Shown here in pieces: positions 52,174 through 61,731 of a stretch of DNA of 64,000 nucleotides (positions are counted from its first letter, which is position 1; every line of letters begins with the position of its first letter). The position numbers were made by a program, and so were the translations under genes. The notes under the pieces are model-generated. The model was not told where the DNA came from, searched no databases, and saw only the letters and a list, made by a program, of their open reading frames with translations. This DNA is from an uncultured Bacilli bacterium (lineage in GTDB: Bacteria > Bacillota_I > Bacilli_A > RFN20 > CAG-826), in contig CALVUI010000002.1 in assembly GCA_944363565.1 (NCBI GenBank), positions 270,408-334,407 of the forward strand, written 5' to 3'.

Positions 52174-53108
52174 ATAGCAACAAAGAACGGAACTTCGACG
52201 AACGTCGGGGCAAGGTCAATTCCAACTCGATCAAGGAATACAAGGTCTATGTCGAGACCACCTTATTGGAATTCCTCCTTTTCAAGATGGGCAAGAGCCT
52301 TTCGCGGAACGCGATCAAGCATCTCCTCAGCAAGAAGATGGTCGCGGTCGGGGGCGTCCCCGTCTCCCAGTTCGACTACCGCCTCTATCCCGAAGACACG
52401 GTCATCGTCTCCAAGCTCCCGATCAAGCCGAAGGCCAAAAGCGACCTCAAGATCATCTACGAGGACGATCTCCTTTTGGTCATCGATAAGCCGACCCGTC
52501 TACTAAGCGTCGAATCCGATAAGGAAAAAGGCCGGACCGCCTACCACATGGCCAGCGATTATCTCCGTAGAACTGACCCTAAAGCCCGGTTATTCGTGGT
52601 CCATCGCCTCGACGAGGATACGTCGGGGGTTTTGGTTTTCGCCAAGGACTACGACTACAAGGAAGCCCTCCAGAGAAGCTGGTCGGAGCTTTGTCTCAAA
52701 AGAGGCTATTACGCGGTGGTGGAAGGCCATCTGCCCCCTTCGGGGACCTACCGCGACTACCTCCTCCAGGACAAAAACGGCCTTATGCACCTCACGAGCG
52801 ACAAGAAAAACGGCAAGCTCTGCATCACCAATTTCAAGCGTCTGGAGGAAAACAAGGACTACTCCCTCCTCGACGTCAACATCGAGACGGGACGCAAGAA
52901 CCAAATCCGGGTCCAACTGGGGACCCGCGGCCATTACGTGGTCGGGGACGACAAGTATGGGGAACCGAGCGACCCCTTGGGCCGCCTCGGCCTCCACGCC
53001 TATGAGCTCGATCTCAAGTGTCCCTACACCGGGAAGGTTTTTAGGTTTGTCTCCAAGATGCCTTATAGCTTCATGGTCCTCTTCAAGAAAAAAGGAGGGA
53101 AGGCGTGA
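52170..53108 (+). CDS. RluA-family pseudouridine synthase
   Basis: 312 residues. N-terminal S4-like domain (about 30-90) then the RluA catalytic domain with catalytic Asp in HRLDEDTSGVLVFAKD and the C-terminal GRKNQIRVQLGTRGHYVVGDDKYG. It isomerises specific uridines in rRNA or tRNA; the target is not decided. A Shine-Dalgarno TAAGGAG precedes the start. With psuG it makes two genes of pseudouridine biology in the window, far apart and likely unrelated. Confidence 0.93.
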   Translation: MNSNKERNFDERRGKVNSNSIKEYKVYVETTLLEFLLFKMGKSLSRNAIKHLLSKKMVAVGGVPVSQFDYRLYPEDTVIVSKLPIKPKAKSDLKIIYEDDLLLVIDKPTRLLSVESDKEKGRTAYHMASDYLRRTDPKARLFVVHRLDEDTSGVLVFAKDYDYKEALQRSWSELCLKRGYYAVVEGHLPPSGTYRDYLLQDKNGLMHLTSDKKNGKLCITNFKRLEENKDYSLLDVNIETGRKNQIRVQLGTRGHYVVGDDKYGEPSDPLGRLGLHAYELDLKCPYTGKVFRFVSKMPYSFMVLFKKKGGKA

Positions 53109-54664
53109 AAGAACTCTTCGCCAAGATCAAGAACAACGCCTATGTCAGCAACTTCCTCCAAGGTCTTTTGAGCGTCCTCCCGATTGCCATCTGCGTCAGT
53201 GTCTTCTACCTGATGGGCATCATCGGGACCACCGACTATGGAAGCTTCGACCTCAATGCCCTCCTCTTCTTCCTCGGGGTCAGCCTCATCGCCGTCATCG
53301 GTCTAGGTCTCTTCCAAATCGGGGTCGACAAGTCGATGTCGAGGATGGGGACCTTGGTCGGCGAAACCATCACCAAGCGGAAGTCGATGTTTTTACTAGT
53401 GGCGATGGCCTTCGTCCTTGGCTTCCTGGTGACGATGGCGGAGCCCGACCTCACGGTTTTGGCCTCCCAGGTCGGACTTCCCAATATCGTGGTCATCGTC
53501 AGTGTATCCGCCGGGACCGGCCTCTTCCTCGTCATCGGGGTCATCCGGATCTTGCTCAAGAAGTCCCTTAAGATCATGTTCCTGGCCTTTTACGCCCTCG
53601 TCTTCGCCCTCGTGGCCCTCGTTTCCCCGGAACTCTTGCCGATCTGCTTTGACTCCGGTGGCGTTTCGGCTGGACCGGTCACCGTTCCCTTCATCCTCTC
53701 CTTCGGGGCCGGCGTCGCCATGTCAACCCATAGCAAGGGGAGCGGGGAAGACTCCTTCGGTCTATCTGCCCTCTGCTCGGTCGGACCCATCATCGCCGTC
53801 ATGGCTTTGTCACTCTTCCTCGGGGAAGGGGCCCTCGATTCCTATGTCGCCGAGGTCAGGCCTTTTACGGGAGGGGCCCTTCTCGATAGTTTCTTCTCGG
53901 CCCTAAGCGACGTCGCTTTGGCCTTCGGTCCTCTCATCCTCTTCTTTTTGATCTACGATCTCTTGTTCCTCCGCCTGTCCTTCAAGGCCTTGCTCAAGAT
54001 CTTGGTCGGTCTCCTCTATGGGTTCTTTGGTCTTTGGCTGTTTTTGACCGCGGTCAACTGCGCCTTCTGGCCGACGGCCCAGATCGTCGGGGCCAGCCTT
54101 GGGGGAGATCCGTTGTGGATGGCTATATTGATCGCCGGGGTCTTCGGTTTGCTAGGAGTTCTAGCCGAACCGGCCGTCCACGTCTTGGTCAAGCAGGTCG
54201 AGACCATCAGCGACGGGGGCATTTCCCGTTACGCCGTCCTCACCGTCATGGCCATCGGCAATGCCCTGGCCTTGGTCCTCGCGGTCCTCAGGGTCGAATA
54301 TGCCTTCCCGATCGAGTATGTCCTGATACCGGGCTACATCCTCATCTTCGTCTTCATGGCCCTGTCTCCCAACATCTATACCTTCATCGCCTTCGACTCC
54401 GGGGCCGTGGCCTCGGGCCCGATGAGCAGTGCCTTCCTCTTGCCCTTCGTCATCGGTTTGGCTTTGAGCAAAGGGGTCGACGTCTATACCTACGCCTTCG
54501 GGGTGGTGGCGTTGATCGCCATGATGCCTCTTCTCTCGATCGAGGTCCTTGGCTCTTATGTCGAGGCCAGACGGAAGTTCAAGCTCAGACGCCTCAAGAA
54601 GGCCTTCTACGAGGAAGGCGAAGACCAGATCATCCATTTCGGGGAGGTGGGTAGCCATGCCTAA
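53105..54664 (+). CDS. DUF1538 membrane protein (putative PII-controlled transporter)
   Basis: 519 residues with about twelve transmembrane helices in two homologous halves. Each half contains the DUF1538 hallmark: FDSGGVSAGPVTVPFI near residue 185 and FDSGAVASGPMSSAFL near 435, preceded by an AEP-type segment (TMAEPDLTVLA and LAEPAVHVLV). The family is of unknown substrate and is commonly followed by PII-like proteins, as here. It overlaps the RluA gene by four bases and the PII-like gene by eight. Confidence 0.9.
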   Translation: MKELFAKIKNNAYVSNFLQGLLSVLPIAICVSVFYLMGIIGTTDYGSFDLNALLFFLGVSLIAVIGLGLFQIGVDKSMSRMGTLVGETITKRKSMFLLVAMAFVLGFLVTMAEPDLTVLASQVGLPNIVVIVSVSAGTGLFLVIGVIRILLKKSLKIMFLAFYALVFALVALVSPELLPICFDSGGVSAGPVTVPFILSFGAGVAMSTHSKGSGEDSFGLSALCSVGPIIAVMALSLFLGEGALDSYVAEVRPFTGGALLDSFFSALSDVALAFGPLILFFLIYDLLFLRLSFKALLKILVGLLYGFFGLWLFLTAVNCAFWPTAQIVGASLGGDPLWMAILIAGVFGLLGVLAEPAVHVLVKQVETISDGGISRYAVLTVMAIGNALALVLAVLRVEYAFPIEYVLIPGYILIFVFMALSPNIYTFIAFDSGAVASGPMSSAFLLPFVIGLALSKGVDVYTYAFGVVALIAMMPLLSIEVLGSYVEARRKFKLRRLKKAFYEEGEDQIIHFGEVGSHA

Positions 54665-55442
54665 GAACCGGATCCTCACCCTTCTAAGGGACAACAAGCC
54701 CAAGGAGCAATTCGACCGCAAAAACAAGGTGGTTGAGATGTTTTTGCTGCTTGTCGTGGTCCCGGAAGGCGGGGACAAGTACGTCCGTGATTTGTTACTA
54801 GAAGCCGAGGTGCCCTGCAATGCCCTTTTCTCTTCGAGGGCTTTGGGGACCGCCTCGAGCGACCTCTATGAGGTCCTCGGGATCGAGGATGACCATAAGA
54901 GATTAATAAGCGCCACGATCCGCCTCGATACCTATTTGGAAATCGCCCCCAAGCTCGAAGCCAAGTTCAAGGCCTCGCGCTTTTCTAGGGGCATTGCCGT
55001 CCTTCTCAAGATGAGCGGTCTATATGGCTTAAGTGCCTACAAGATGCTTTCGTCTTACCCCCTTCCCCTCAAAACAAGCGAAATAGCTCCGGAGGAAAGA
55101 TTCATGGAGAAAAAAGAAGCGATCTTCGCCATCGTCAACGATGGCTATAGCGACCTGGTGATGAAGGCCGCCAAGGAGGCCGGGGCCCGAGGCGGGACCA
55201 TCGTCCACGCCAGAGGGACTGGGAACAAGGAAACCGAAAGTTTCTACGGCATCGTTGTGACCCCGGAAAAGGAAATGGTCATCATCATCGTCGAAGAAGA
55301 ACAAAAGGACACGGTGCTATCCGCGATCGGCAAGGAATGCGGCCTTTTGTCCAAGGGACAAGGCATTTGTTTTTCCATCCCCGTCAGCGGCTCGGTTGGG
55401 TTAGAATCTCTAGACAGTGGAAACGGCGAAGAAGGAAACTAA
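54657..55442 (+). CDS. Tandem PII-like regulator of the DUF1538 protein
   Basis: 261 residues carrying two PII-like ferredoxin folds. The N-terminal copy (about 20-115, MFLLLVVVPEGGDKYVRDLLLEA) is divergent. The C-terminal copy (about 150-245) is closer: EAIFAIVNDGYSDLVMKAAKEAGARGGTIVHARG and EMVIIIVEEEQKDTVLSAI. PII proteins sense ATP/ADP, 2-oxoglutarate or other small ligands and gate transporters by direct contact. The ATG at 54657 has GGGGAGG upstream and lies within the DUF1538 gene, so the two are made together. Confidence 0.85.
   Translation: MPKNRILTLLRDNKPKEQFDRKNKVVEMFLLLVVVPEGGDKYVRDLLLEAEVPCNALFSSRALGTASSDLYEVLGIEDDHKRLISATIRLDTYLEIAPKLEAKFKASRFSRGIAVLLKMSGLYGLSAYKMLSSYPLPLKTSEIAPEERFMEKKEAIFAIVNDGYSDLVMKAAKEAGARGGTIVHARGTGNKETESFYGIVVTPEKEMVIIIVEEEQKDTVLSAIGKECGLLSKGQGICFSIPVSGSVGLESLDSGNGEEGN
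55402..55407 (+). promoter_or_regulatory. -10-like element ahead of the YfhO gene
   Basis: TAGAAT nine bases before the GTG at 55417, within the end of the PII-like gene. Confidence 0.35.
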
Positions 55443-58400
55443 AAGCACCTCCCTTTCGGAACTGAGAAAGGAAAGCGAGAAGCGTTTCGACTTCTCGGCC
55501 TTTTTCCATCGCCACTTCCCCTTCCTCTTCGAGCCTCATAGCCTCTTCTATTTCTTCTGGATCATCTTCTTTTTGGGGATCTTCTGGTGCTTCTATTCCT
55601 TGGTCACCAATGGTTTCACCCAGCTCTACAACTGGGACTACACCTGGCAATACGTCCCGATCGGCTACTACACCCATGACGTTTGGACCAATTTCTTCAA
55701 GACCGGCCACTTCGACATGTATAGCGGCGAGACCTTCATGGGGGCCGATAGCTTCGGGAGCAATGCCTACTATGGCTTGTTCGATCCCTTCGTCATCTGG
55801 ATGGTCATCTTTCCCCGTTCCTGGGTGCCCCAGTTGTTCGCGATTTCCGCCTGTATCAAGGGGGCGGTCGGGGCCCTTTGCATGCGGGCCTACCTCCGTT
55901 ATCGGGGCGTCAGCGAAACGACATCGCGCCTCGGGGCCGCGGCCTACGCCTTCTCCGGCTTCTTCAATTTCATGGTCGGCTTCCCCGACGTCGTCTCCGC
56001 GGTCGTCTTCTTGCCTCTTATCCTTTTGGGGATCGAGAAGGTCTTGAAGGAAGGGAAGATCAACCATTTGGCCATCGGTCTCTTCCTGGTCGGCCTCGTC
56101 AATTTCTTCTACATCGTCGTCTACTGCGTCTTCGGGGTCCTCTACGCGATTTGGCGTTACTTCTCGACCTTCAAGGAAAGGAAGGGCTGGAAGAGACAAC
56201 TCTCGACGATGGGGATCGGGGTCCTGGGCTTTGCCATCGGTCTCATGATGTGTTCCTTCGTCCTTATACCGTCCCTAAGGAATTCCGCCCTCTCGGGCCG
56301 GACCGATTCGATCGGTCAGGCCTATCTCAATTATTTGATTGATTCCCTCTCGAAGGCTGATTTCGGTTCCTTCTTCGGGACCGTCTTCTCGATGGTCGGG
56401 GAAAACCCGGGCCGGGAACTGATGGCCCTCGTTTCTTTCTTCTTCCCGACCGTCAACTACAGTTACCTCCCGATGGTGGTCCCGACCGGGGGCTCCTATG
56501 ACGCCTGGACCGCTTCCATCTTCTGCTACACCCCGATGATGATCTTCTTCATCTATGGGCTGATCGGCGCGATCAGGCGCAAGGAGTGGGGGACCTTGGC
56601 CGGTTTTGGCCTTTGCTCCATCGCCGCCTTCACGACCTTCTCCTATTTCTTCTTCTACGTCTTCTCGGGGGATGGCTACGGCCGTTGGCTCGTGGTCTTG
56701 GTCCCCCTCATCATCTACGTGGCCACCAAGGAGATGGATCGCCTCAAGGAAAACCCCGAGTGGCAACTGCTTAGCGCAAGCGGGGTCGCCATCTTCTTGA
56801 CGGTCCTCACCATCGTCATCTGCCACCTGGCCTTGGATGGGAAACGCTTCGATAGCGGGAACAACCTCACCTACTATCCCCATAGCTTCATACCTGTCAG
56901 CAGCGGGGCGACGATCTACCTCGTCGTTTACCAGGTCATTTTGTTATTGGTCGAAGTGGTTCTCATCTACTACTTCCATAACAAGAAATTCTTCCCGAAG
57001 ATGGTCTTCGCCTTCATCGCCCTCGAGACCATCGTCTCCGGGAACCTCTCCTTCTTCTACGGGGGTCTATGGAACTACCGGACTTCCTTCGAAGGCGGGA
57101 TCGCCAACCACTCGGCCGCCCAACGGGCCATCGACACCATCAACGCGGAAGACGATTCCTTCTACCGCGTCTATAGCGATTACTTCAATGTCAAAAACGA
57201 TGGGCTGACCTATGGCTACAACGGGGCCAGTCATTTCCATTCCCTCTTCAACTACGACCTCGTCGATTTTGCCAGGATGACCGGCTTGACCCACAATGAG
57301 TCCTCGCCGGTTGAGACCTACGGGGGCTACACCTACACCAACAAGGTTTGGAGCGCGGCCTACAACAACAAGCGCCTCGGCTTCGACATGGTGACCGGCC
57401 ACAAATACTATGTTTTAAGAAACGAAGGCTATTACAACTTCAAAGAACCCGATTTTGCGGGGATAAACGTGCCCTTCGGTTCCACCTTGGTCGATATGAC
57501 CGATGATTACCGGATCTATGAATCGGGCCTCTATCTTGGTCTTGGCCACGCGGTCGACGGCCTCTACCAAATGAACCGGGTCGAGGATGGAACTCCCAAC
57601 GAAAACGACTTCTACCACGTCGGTGGATCCTCGATGCCAACGGTTCTGACTGCCCTTAGGAACGACCACCTCTTCCTCACTTCCGCGGTCGTCGAAGACG
57701 AGGATGTCGATCGGCTTCCGGTAGGTGAGAACTTCGCGATCCTCAATCAAGAAGAAACTTCTTCGATCCCCGGTTATCAGGATTTCGGTTATCAGAAACT
57801 TTCCACCAAGATGGAGTACTACGTCACCACCGAGGAGTACGGTGGTTACCATCCTTCCGATCCGGGCCTCTTCCTCCATGACTCTTCCTATTGGGCCGAG
57901 GAGCCCAAACGGATTACTTCCAAGGACGAGGTCTACATGACCCCGGACCACGGGAAGATCGTCTACTCTCCTTCGAATGGGACATACTTCAACGACTCCG
58001 ACGGGGCGTATATTGCTCTGTACTATCCGGCCGCGAGGAAGTCCGGCTCCCTCCAGGGGTCGAACCGGATCTACCTCATCGGCGATAAGCTCGACGAAGA
58101 AGGGAACATCATCGCGGAAAACACACTCCTTTCCTATGAGTATCGAGCCCTTTCCTCCTATCGGACCGGGGCCGACCAGGGCCTACCGATCTTCGGGCTC
58201 TACGCCGAAGGGAAGGTCAAGAACATCGTCATGTGTCCCAAGGATGCTTCTTGGCGCGACGCCCTCGGACCCTGGAAGACCACGACCATCGATTTCTACA
58301 TGCTCGAAAAGGATGAAGTCGATGAGATGGTCGATCGCTACTCTTCCGAGGATTACGCCCTCCAAAACGTCGTCAGACCCAATAACGATACCTTCTACTT

Positions 58401-58719
58401 CGACACTTCCTATAGCGAGCCGAAGATGGTGGTGACCACCTTGGGTTATGACGCAGGCTGGAACATCAAGGCCTACGATCAAGAAAAGAACCCCATCGAA
58501 GGGGTTGAGATCTATAAGCTCGATGGTGGCTTGGTCGGCTTCAACGCCCCGGCGGGAGAAGTGTCCTACGAACTTTATTACATTACCCCGACCCTGGAAT
58601 TCACCGTTCCTTTATCGGTGGTGGGCATCACTTTGCTACTTGGCTTCGACCTCGGACTCTTCGTCCTTGAATATCGGCACAAGGCCAAGAAGGCTCAGTC
58701 CTTGGGCAATTCCAAATAG
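55417..58719 (+). CDS. YfhO family membrane protein
   Basis: 1100 residues. About a dozen transmembrane helices fill the N-terminal 550 residues in a GT-C-like arrangement, followed by a long extracytoplasmic domain and one C-terminal helix with a basic tail. WDYTWQYVPIGYYTHDVW after the first helix, with the GADSFGSNAYYGLFDPF loop, is the YfhO signature. YfhO of Bacillus and Listeria relatives transfers sugars to lipoteichoic acid outside the membrane. The start is a GTG within the PII-like gene. The 3' end overlaps rsmI by 25 bases on the opposite strand. Confidence 0.88.
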   Translation: METAKKETKSTSLSELRKESEKRFDFSAFFHRHFPFLFEPHSLFYFFWIIFFLGIFWCFYSLVTNGFTQLYNWDYTWQYVPIGYYTHDVWTNFFKTGHFDMYSGETFMGADSFGSNAYYGLFDPFVIWMVIFPRSWVPQLFAISACIKGAVGALCMRAYLRYRGVSETTSRLGAAAYAFSGFFNFMVGFPDVVSAVVFLPLILLGIEKVLKEGKINHLAIGLFLVGLVNFFYIVVYCVFGVLYAIWRYFSTFKERKGWKRQLSTMGIGVLGFAIGLMMCSFVLIPSLRNSALSGRTDSIGQAYLNYLIDSLSKADFGSFFGTVFSMVGENPGRELMALVSFFFPTVNYSYLPMVVPTGGSYDAWTASIFCYTPMMIFFIYGLIGAIRRKEWGTLAGFGLCSIAAFTTFSYFFFYVFSGDGYGRWLVVLVPLIIYVATKEMDRLKENPEWQLLSASGVAIFLTVLTIVICHLALDGKRFDSGNNLTYYPHSFIPVSSGATIYLVVYQVILLLVEVVLIYYFHNKKFFPKMVFAFIALETIVSGNLSFFYGGLWNYRTSFEGGIANHSAAQRAIDTINAEDDSFYRVYSDYFNVKNDGLTYGYNGASHFHSLFNYDLVDFARMTGLTHNESSPVETYGGYTYTNKVWSAAYNNKRLGFDMVTGHKYYVLRNEGYYNFKEPDFAGINVPFGSTLVDMTDDYRIYESGLYLGLGHAVDGLYQMNRVEDGTPNENDFYHVGGSSMPTVLTALRNDHLFLTSAVVEDEDVDRLPVGENFAILNQEETSSIPGYQDFGYQKLSTKMEYYVTTEEYGGYHPSDPGLFLHDSSYWAEEPKRITSKDEVYMTPDHGKIVYSPSNGTYFNDSDGAYIALYYPAARKSGSLQGSNRIYLIGDKLDEEGNIIAENTLLSYEYRALSSYRTGADQGLPIFGLYAEGKVKNIVMCPKDASWRDALGPWKTTTIDFYMLEKDEVDEMVDRYSSEDYALQNVVRPNNDTFYFDTSYSEPKMVVTTLGYDAGWNIKAYDQEKNPIEGVEIYKLDGGLVGFNAPAGEVSYELYYITPTLEFTVPLSVVGITLLLGFDLGLFVLEYRHKAKKAQSLGNSK

Positions 58720-59552
58720 AGGGCATAGACCCTCTTTTTGTTGATGCCGAGGAAGTCAGCGGTTTCCTTGACCGCTTCCTTGCCACGGGACTTCTGGAGG
58801 GCCTTCAAAAGGGCCGCTCTGATTTCCTCGTCGCTGACCTCGGCTTTTTCTTTGGCCTTGCCTTCGACGACGATGACGTATTCTCCCCGGGCTTCGTCTT
58901 TGGCGTAGTCCTTTAATTCTTCTAGGGATCCGTCGAGGTATTCCTCGTGGATCTTCGTCAGTTCCCGGGCCAAGCAGGCTTGACGATTGCCAAAGATCTC
59001 GAGCATGTCGCTCAAAGTATCATAGAGGCGATGGGGCGCTTCGTAATAGACCATGGTGACGGGAAGATCCTTTAATTCCTCGAGTCTCTTCCTTCTATCA
59101 CTTCCTTTGGAAGGCAGGAAACCTTCGTAATAGAAGTGGTCGGTGGGTAGACCCGAGCCTAGCAAAGCGGGCAGGAGGGCACTGGGTCCATTGACGTAAT
59201 AGACGTTGAGGCCGGCTTCCAAGAAGGTCTTGATGACGATTTCCCCGGGATCGCTCAAACCCGGATAGCCGGCATCGGAGACATAGGCCACCTTCTTGCC
59301 CTCTTGGACTTCCTTTAATAAGGCGAGGGCCCCTTCCGCTTCATTGTGTTTTTCCACCTTGATGAACTTCTTGGAAGGAAGGGAAAGGCGGTTCAGCAAA
59401 AAAGAGGCGACCCGGGTATCTTCGGCGCCGATGACGTCGACTTCGCTGAGGGTTTGCTTGGTCCTTTCACTCACTTCCGAAAGATTGCCGATCGGGGTGG
59501 CGACCAGGGCCAAGGCCGGGGTTTCAGTTAGAAAAGGGGAGCGCCTTCTCAT
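58695..59552 (-). CDS. rsmI: 16S rRNA (cytidine-1402-2'-O)-methyltransferase
   Basis: 285 residues of the tetrapyrrole-methylase fold. ALVATPIGNLSEVSERT at the N terminus, GAEDTR, VAYVSDAGYPGLSDPG and GPSALLPALLGSGLP are the RsmI signature; the C-terminal HTH-like extension ends in GINKKRVYALYL. It methylates the ribose of C1402 in the decoding centre, with RsmH methylating the base. The start overlaps the upstream yaaT stop by four bases, so it is last in the dnaX block. Confidence 0.96.
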   Translation of the reverse strand: MRRRSPFLTETPALALVATPIGNLSEVSERTKQTLSEVDVIGAEDTRVASFLLNRLSLPSKKFIKVEKHNEAEGALALLKEVQEGKKVAYVSDAGYPGLSDPGEIVIKTFLEAGLNVYYVNGPSALLPALLGSGLPTDHFYYEGFLPSKGSDRRKRLEELKDLPVTMVYYEAPHRLYDTLSDMLEIFGNRQACLARELTKIHEEYLDGSLEELKDYAKDEARGEYVIVVEGKAKEKAEVSDEEIRAALLKALQKSRGKEAVKETADFLGINKKRVYALYLELPKD

Positions 59553-60769
59553 GCCTCTCCCCCGTTGTTGTTGGGTCTATTGCCGCGTGGACGATGACGA
59601 TGGCGGCGACGGTTCCCGTTGTGGTTTTGATTGCCATTCTGGGGCCGGTTCCCCTGGTTGTTGTTTTGGGGTCTGTTCCCTTGGCTCTGGTTTCCGTTTT
59701 GAGGACGGTTGCCGTTATTTTGATTATTCGGCCGATTTTGACGGTTATTGTTATTTTGACCGCCGTTTTGCGGGCGATTTTGCCTTCTATCCCTTTGGTT
59801 GTTGTTATTTTGGTTGCCTTGTTTTTGGTTGTTTTTGGCGAATGTTTCCACTTTGAGTTCGCTCACGAACTTCGATTCGGGGATGCCACCGACGGAACCG
59901 AAGTCGGGAAGAAGATCGGCTTCCTTGTCTTTCTTCGGGGGAACCTTCCCGGCCGCGTAGGCGTTGTATTCCTCGAGGCTCAGGTTCTTGGAATCGTTTT
60001 CCCTCACCACCCTGATGGTCTTGGAAAGGATGTTGAAGGAGGAGACGACGTACTCGTCTCCGTCGATCCTGATGCGGCTTCCCACCGGCGGGAACAAACG
60101 CTTCCCTTCGGTATAGGCCTCGTCTTCATAGAGGAGGCAACAGATGAGTTTGGTGCAGGGACCGGAGAGCTTGGGAATGTTGAGGGTCAACATCTGGTTC
60201 TTGGCTCTGGCGATGGAAATGCCGTCGAATTCCTTGAGGAAGGTCGAGCAGCATAGAGGGAGACCGCAGATGCCGATCCCCCCGATCATCTTGGCTTTGT
60301 CGCGAGGCGGGATCTGCTTGAGGATGATGTGGCAATGCAGTTCGGCGGCCAGGTACTTCAAGAGGTCGCGGAAATCGACCCGCGATTCGCTGAAGAAAGA
60401 GATGGTGCAGTGATCGCCATCGAGGGAATAGGTGGCCTCAAAGAGGCGCATCGGAAGGCCGAACTTGGCGATGCCTTCACTGGCGACCTTGAGGGCGTTC
60501 TTGCTTCTTTCGAGATTTTCCTTGAACTCAGTGAGATCGACCCGGTTGGGACGGCGGAGGATCTTCCTTAATTCGGTCTGGCCCCGGTAATTGGCGATCG
60601 GATATAGAGTCGTGGAAACCATACCGATCGAATCGCCGTTGACGGTTTCGGCGACTACTAAGTCACCAGACTTCAAATCGTCGTAGTCGGTCGCAAAAAA
60701 ATAGGTCTTGCCGCCGGTTTCGAAACGGACGCCGACGAAATAACGTTCATTGTACTGAGTGTTTTCCAT
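59549..60769 (-). CDS. ricT: PSP1-domain protein YaaT/RicT with Asn-rich tail
   Basis: 406 residues. Residues 1-270 form the PSP1 domain with the conserved Cys cluster (GICGLPLCCSTF, then a GPCTKLICCL segment) that in Bacillus helps bind an iron-sulfur cluster in the RicA-RicF-RicT complex, which modulates RNase Y. The final 95 residues are low complexity: Asn, Gln, Arg, Gly and Pro with many NRPQN repeats, and His/Arg near the end. Such a tail is not part of the usual YaaT. An upstream in-frame ATG at 60793 is the alternative start; the chosen one leaves ten residues before the first strand, as in relatives. Confidence 0.9.
   Translation of the reverse strand: MENTQYNERYFVGVRFETGGKTYFFATDYDDLKSGDLVVAETVNGDSIGMVSTTLYPIANYRGQTELRKILRRPNRVDLTEFKENLERSKNALKVASEGIAKFGLPMRLFEATYSLDGDHCTISFFSESRVDFRDLLKYLAAELHCHIILKQIPPRDKAKMIGGIGICGLPLCCSTFLKEFDGISIARAKNQMLTLNIPKLSGPCTKLICCLLYEDEAYTEGKRLFPPVGSRIRIDGDEYVVSSFNILSKTIRVVRENDSKNLSLEEYNAYAAGKVPPKKDKEADLLPDFGSVGGIPESKFVSELKVETFAKNNQKQGNQNNNNQRDRRQNRPQNGGQNNNNRQNRPNNQNNGNRPQNGNQSQGNRPQNNNQGNRPQNGNQNHNGNRRRHRHRPRGNRPNNNGGEA
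59552..59836 (-). repeat. Asn/Gln-rich low-complexity coding repeat in YaaT
   Basis: Short imperfect repeats encoding QNNNN, GNRPQN and NRPNN units, rich in AAC/CAA-type codons on the minus strand. The tract is less GC-rich than the rest of the gene. Confidence 0.85.
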
Positions 60770-61730
60770 ATTCGAGTTGATAGGAGAGCTCATCGAGGAT
60801 GAGGTTCACGTAGACCCCGGCCTCGGCGCTTTGGCGGAGCCCCGGAAGGAGGCCGAGGACATAGACCGGATCAAGGCCGCTATCTAGGCCCTGATACACA
60901 TCATACGCCATAACGGGCAAGTCTTCCCCGAGTTTTTGGTAGAGGTGGTACCTTGAACCCCATTCCAAGAGGTTGAAAAAGAGGCGCAAGGAGGGGAGGG
61001 AACGGTTGATGAGAGCAAGGAGGCGGTTGGTCCCGAGGGCCGCGTAATGGGGATTCTCTTTCTTTGACTCCTCGAGCAAGGCCATGTAGGCGGCCTTGGC
61101 TCCTTCGTAATCGTCTTCCTTCGAAGTTTCCAAGATCTGCCTTCCCGAGCCTGAGAAGGGGGAGAGCAAGAAGGCGTCCTTGGGATCGACCCCGAGGTCG
61201 ATGGCTTCCTTTTCCACGGCCTGGCGGTTGGGCAATACCAGTCTGATGGCCTCGGCCCTACTCAAGATGGTCGGAAGGACCCTGGTGACATTGGCGGTCG
61301 TTAAAATGGCGTAGGTGTTGTCGCTCGGTTCTTCCAAGAACTTCAAAAGGGCGTTTTCCGCACTGACGGTCATCCCTTCGACCCGATTGATGATGTAGAC
61401 CAAGATCCCTTTCTTCTCCAAGGGGGTCTTTTGGAAGCCGGCCACCAGGTCCATGATGGCTTCTTTCTTGAGGGAATCGCTGCTCCCATCCATGATGTAG
61501 AGGTCGGGGTAGTTGTTGGCGTCGATCCTCTTGCAGGTCAGACATTCCTCGTCGGCCAAGGGATCGGGATGGTCGCAGAGGATCGACTTGGCCAAAAAGA
61601 GGGCCGTTTCCTTTAAGGGCGTCCCTTCCTCGCCAACCAAAATATAGGCATGGCTAAGACGCTTGGACCTGATGGCGGCCCCGAAGGTCTTCAGGGCCAC
61701 CTTTTGGGTGGCTTCCAGGTATTCCCTCAT
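60747..61730 (-). CDS. holB: DNA polymerase III delta' subunit
   Basis: 327 residues. Clamp-loader AAA+ subunit that opens the beta clamp together with DnaX and HolA. AYILVGEEG replaces a functional Walker A, as expected for delta', and the zinc-binding CDHPDPLADEECLTCKRI segment is intact. VSAENALLKFLEEPSDNTYAIL is the Box VI-VII region. It sits between tmk and yaaT, as in Bacilli. The 3' end overlaps the YaaT start. Confidence 0.93.
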   Translation of the reverse strand: MREYLEATQKVALKTFGAAIRSKRLSHAYILVGEEGTPLKETALFLAKSILCDHPDPLADEECLTCKRIDANNYPDLYIMDGSSDSLKKEAIMDLVAGFQKTPLEKKGILVYIINRVEGMTVSAENALLKFLEEPSDNTYAILTTANVTRVLPTILSRAEAIRLVLPNRQAVEKEAIDLGVDPKDAFLLSPFSGSGRQILETSKEDDYEGAKAAYMALLEESKKENPHYAALGTNRLLALINRSLPSLRLFFNLLEWGSRYHLYQKLGEDLPVMAYDVYQGLDSGLDPVYVLGLLPGLRQSAEAGVYVNLILDELSYQLEYGKHSVQ

Positions 61731-61731
61731 C

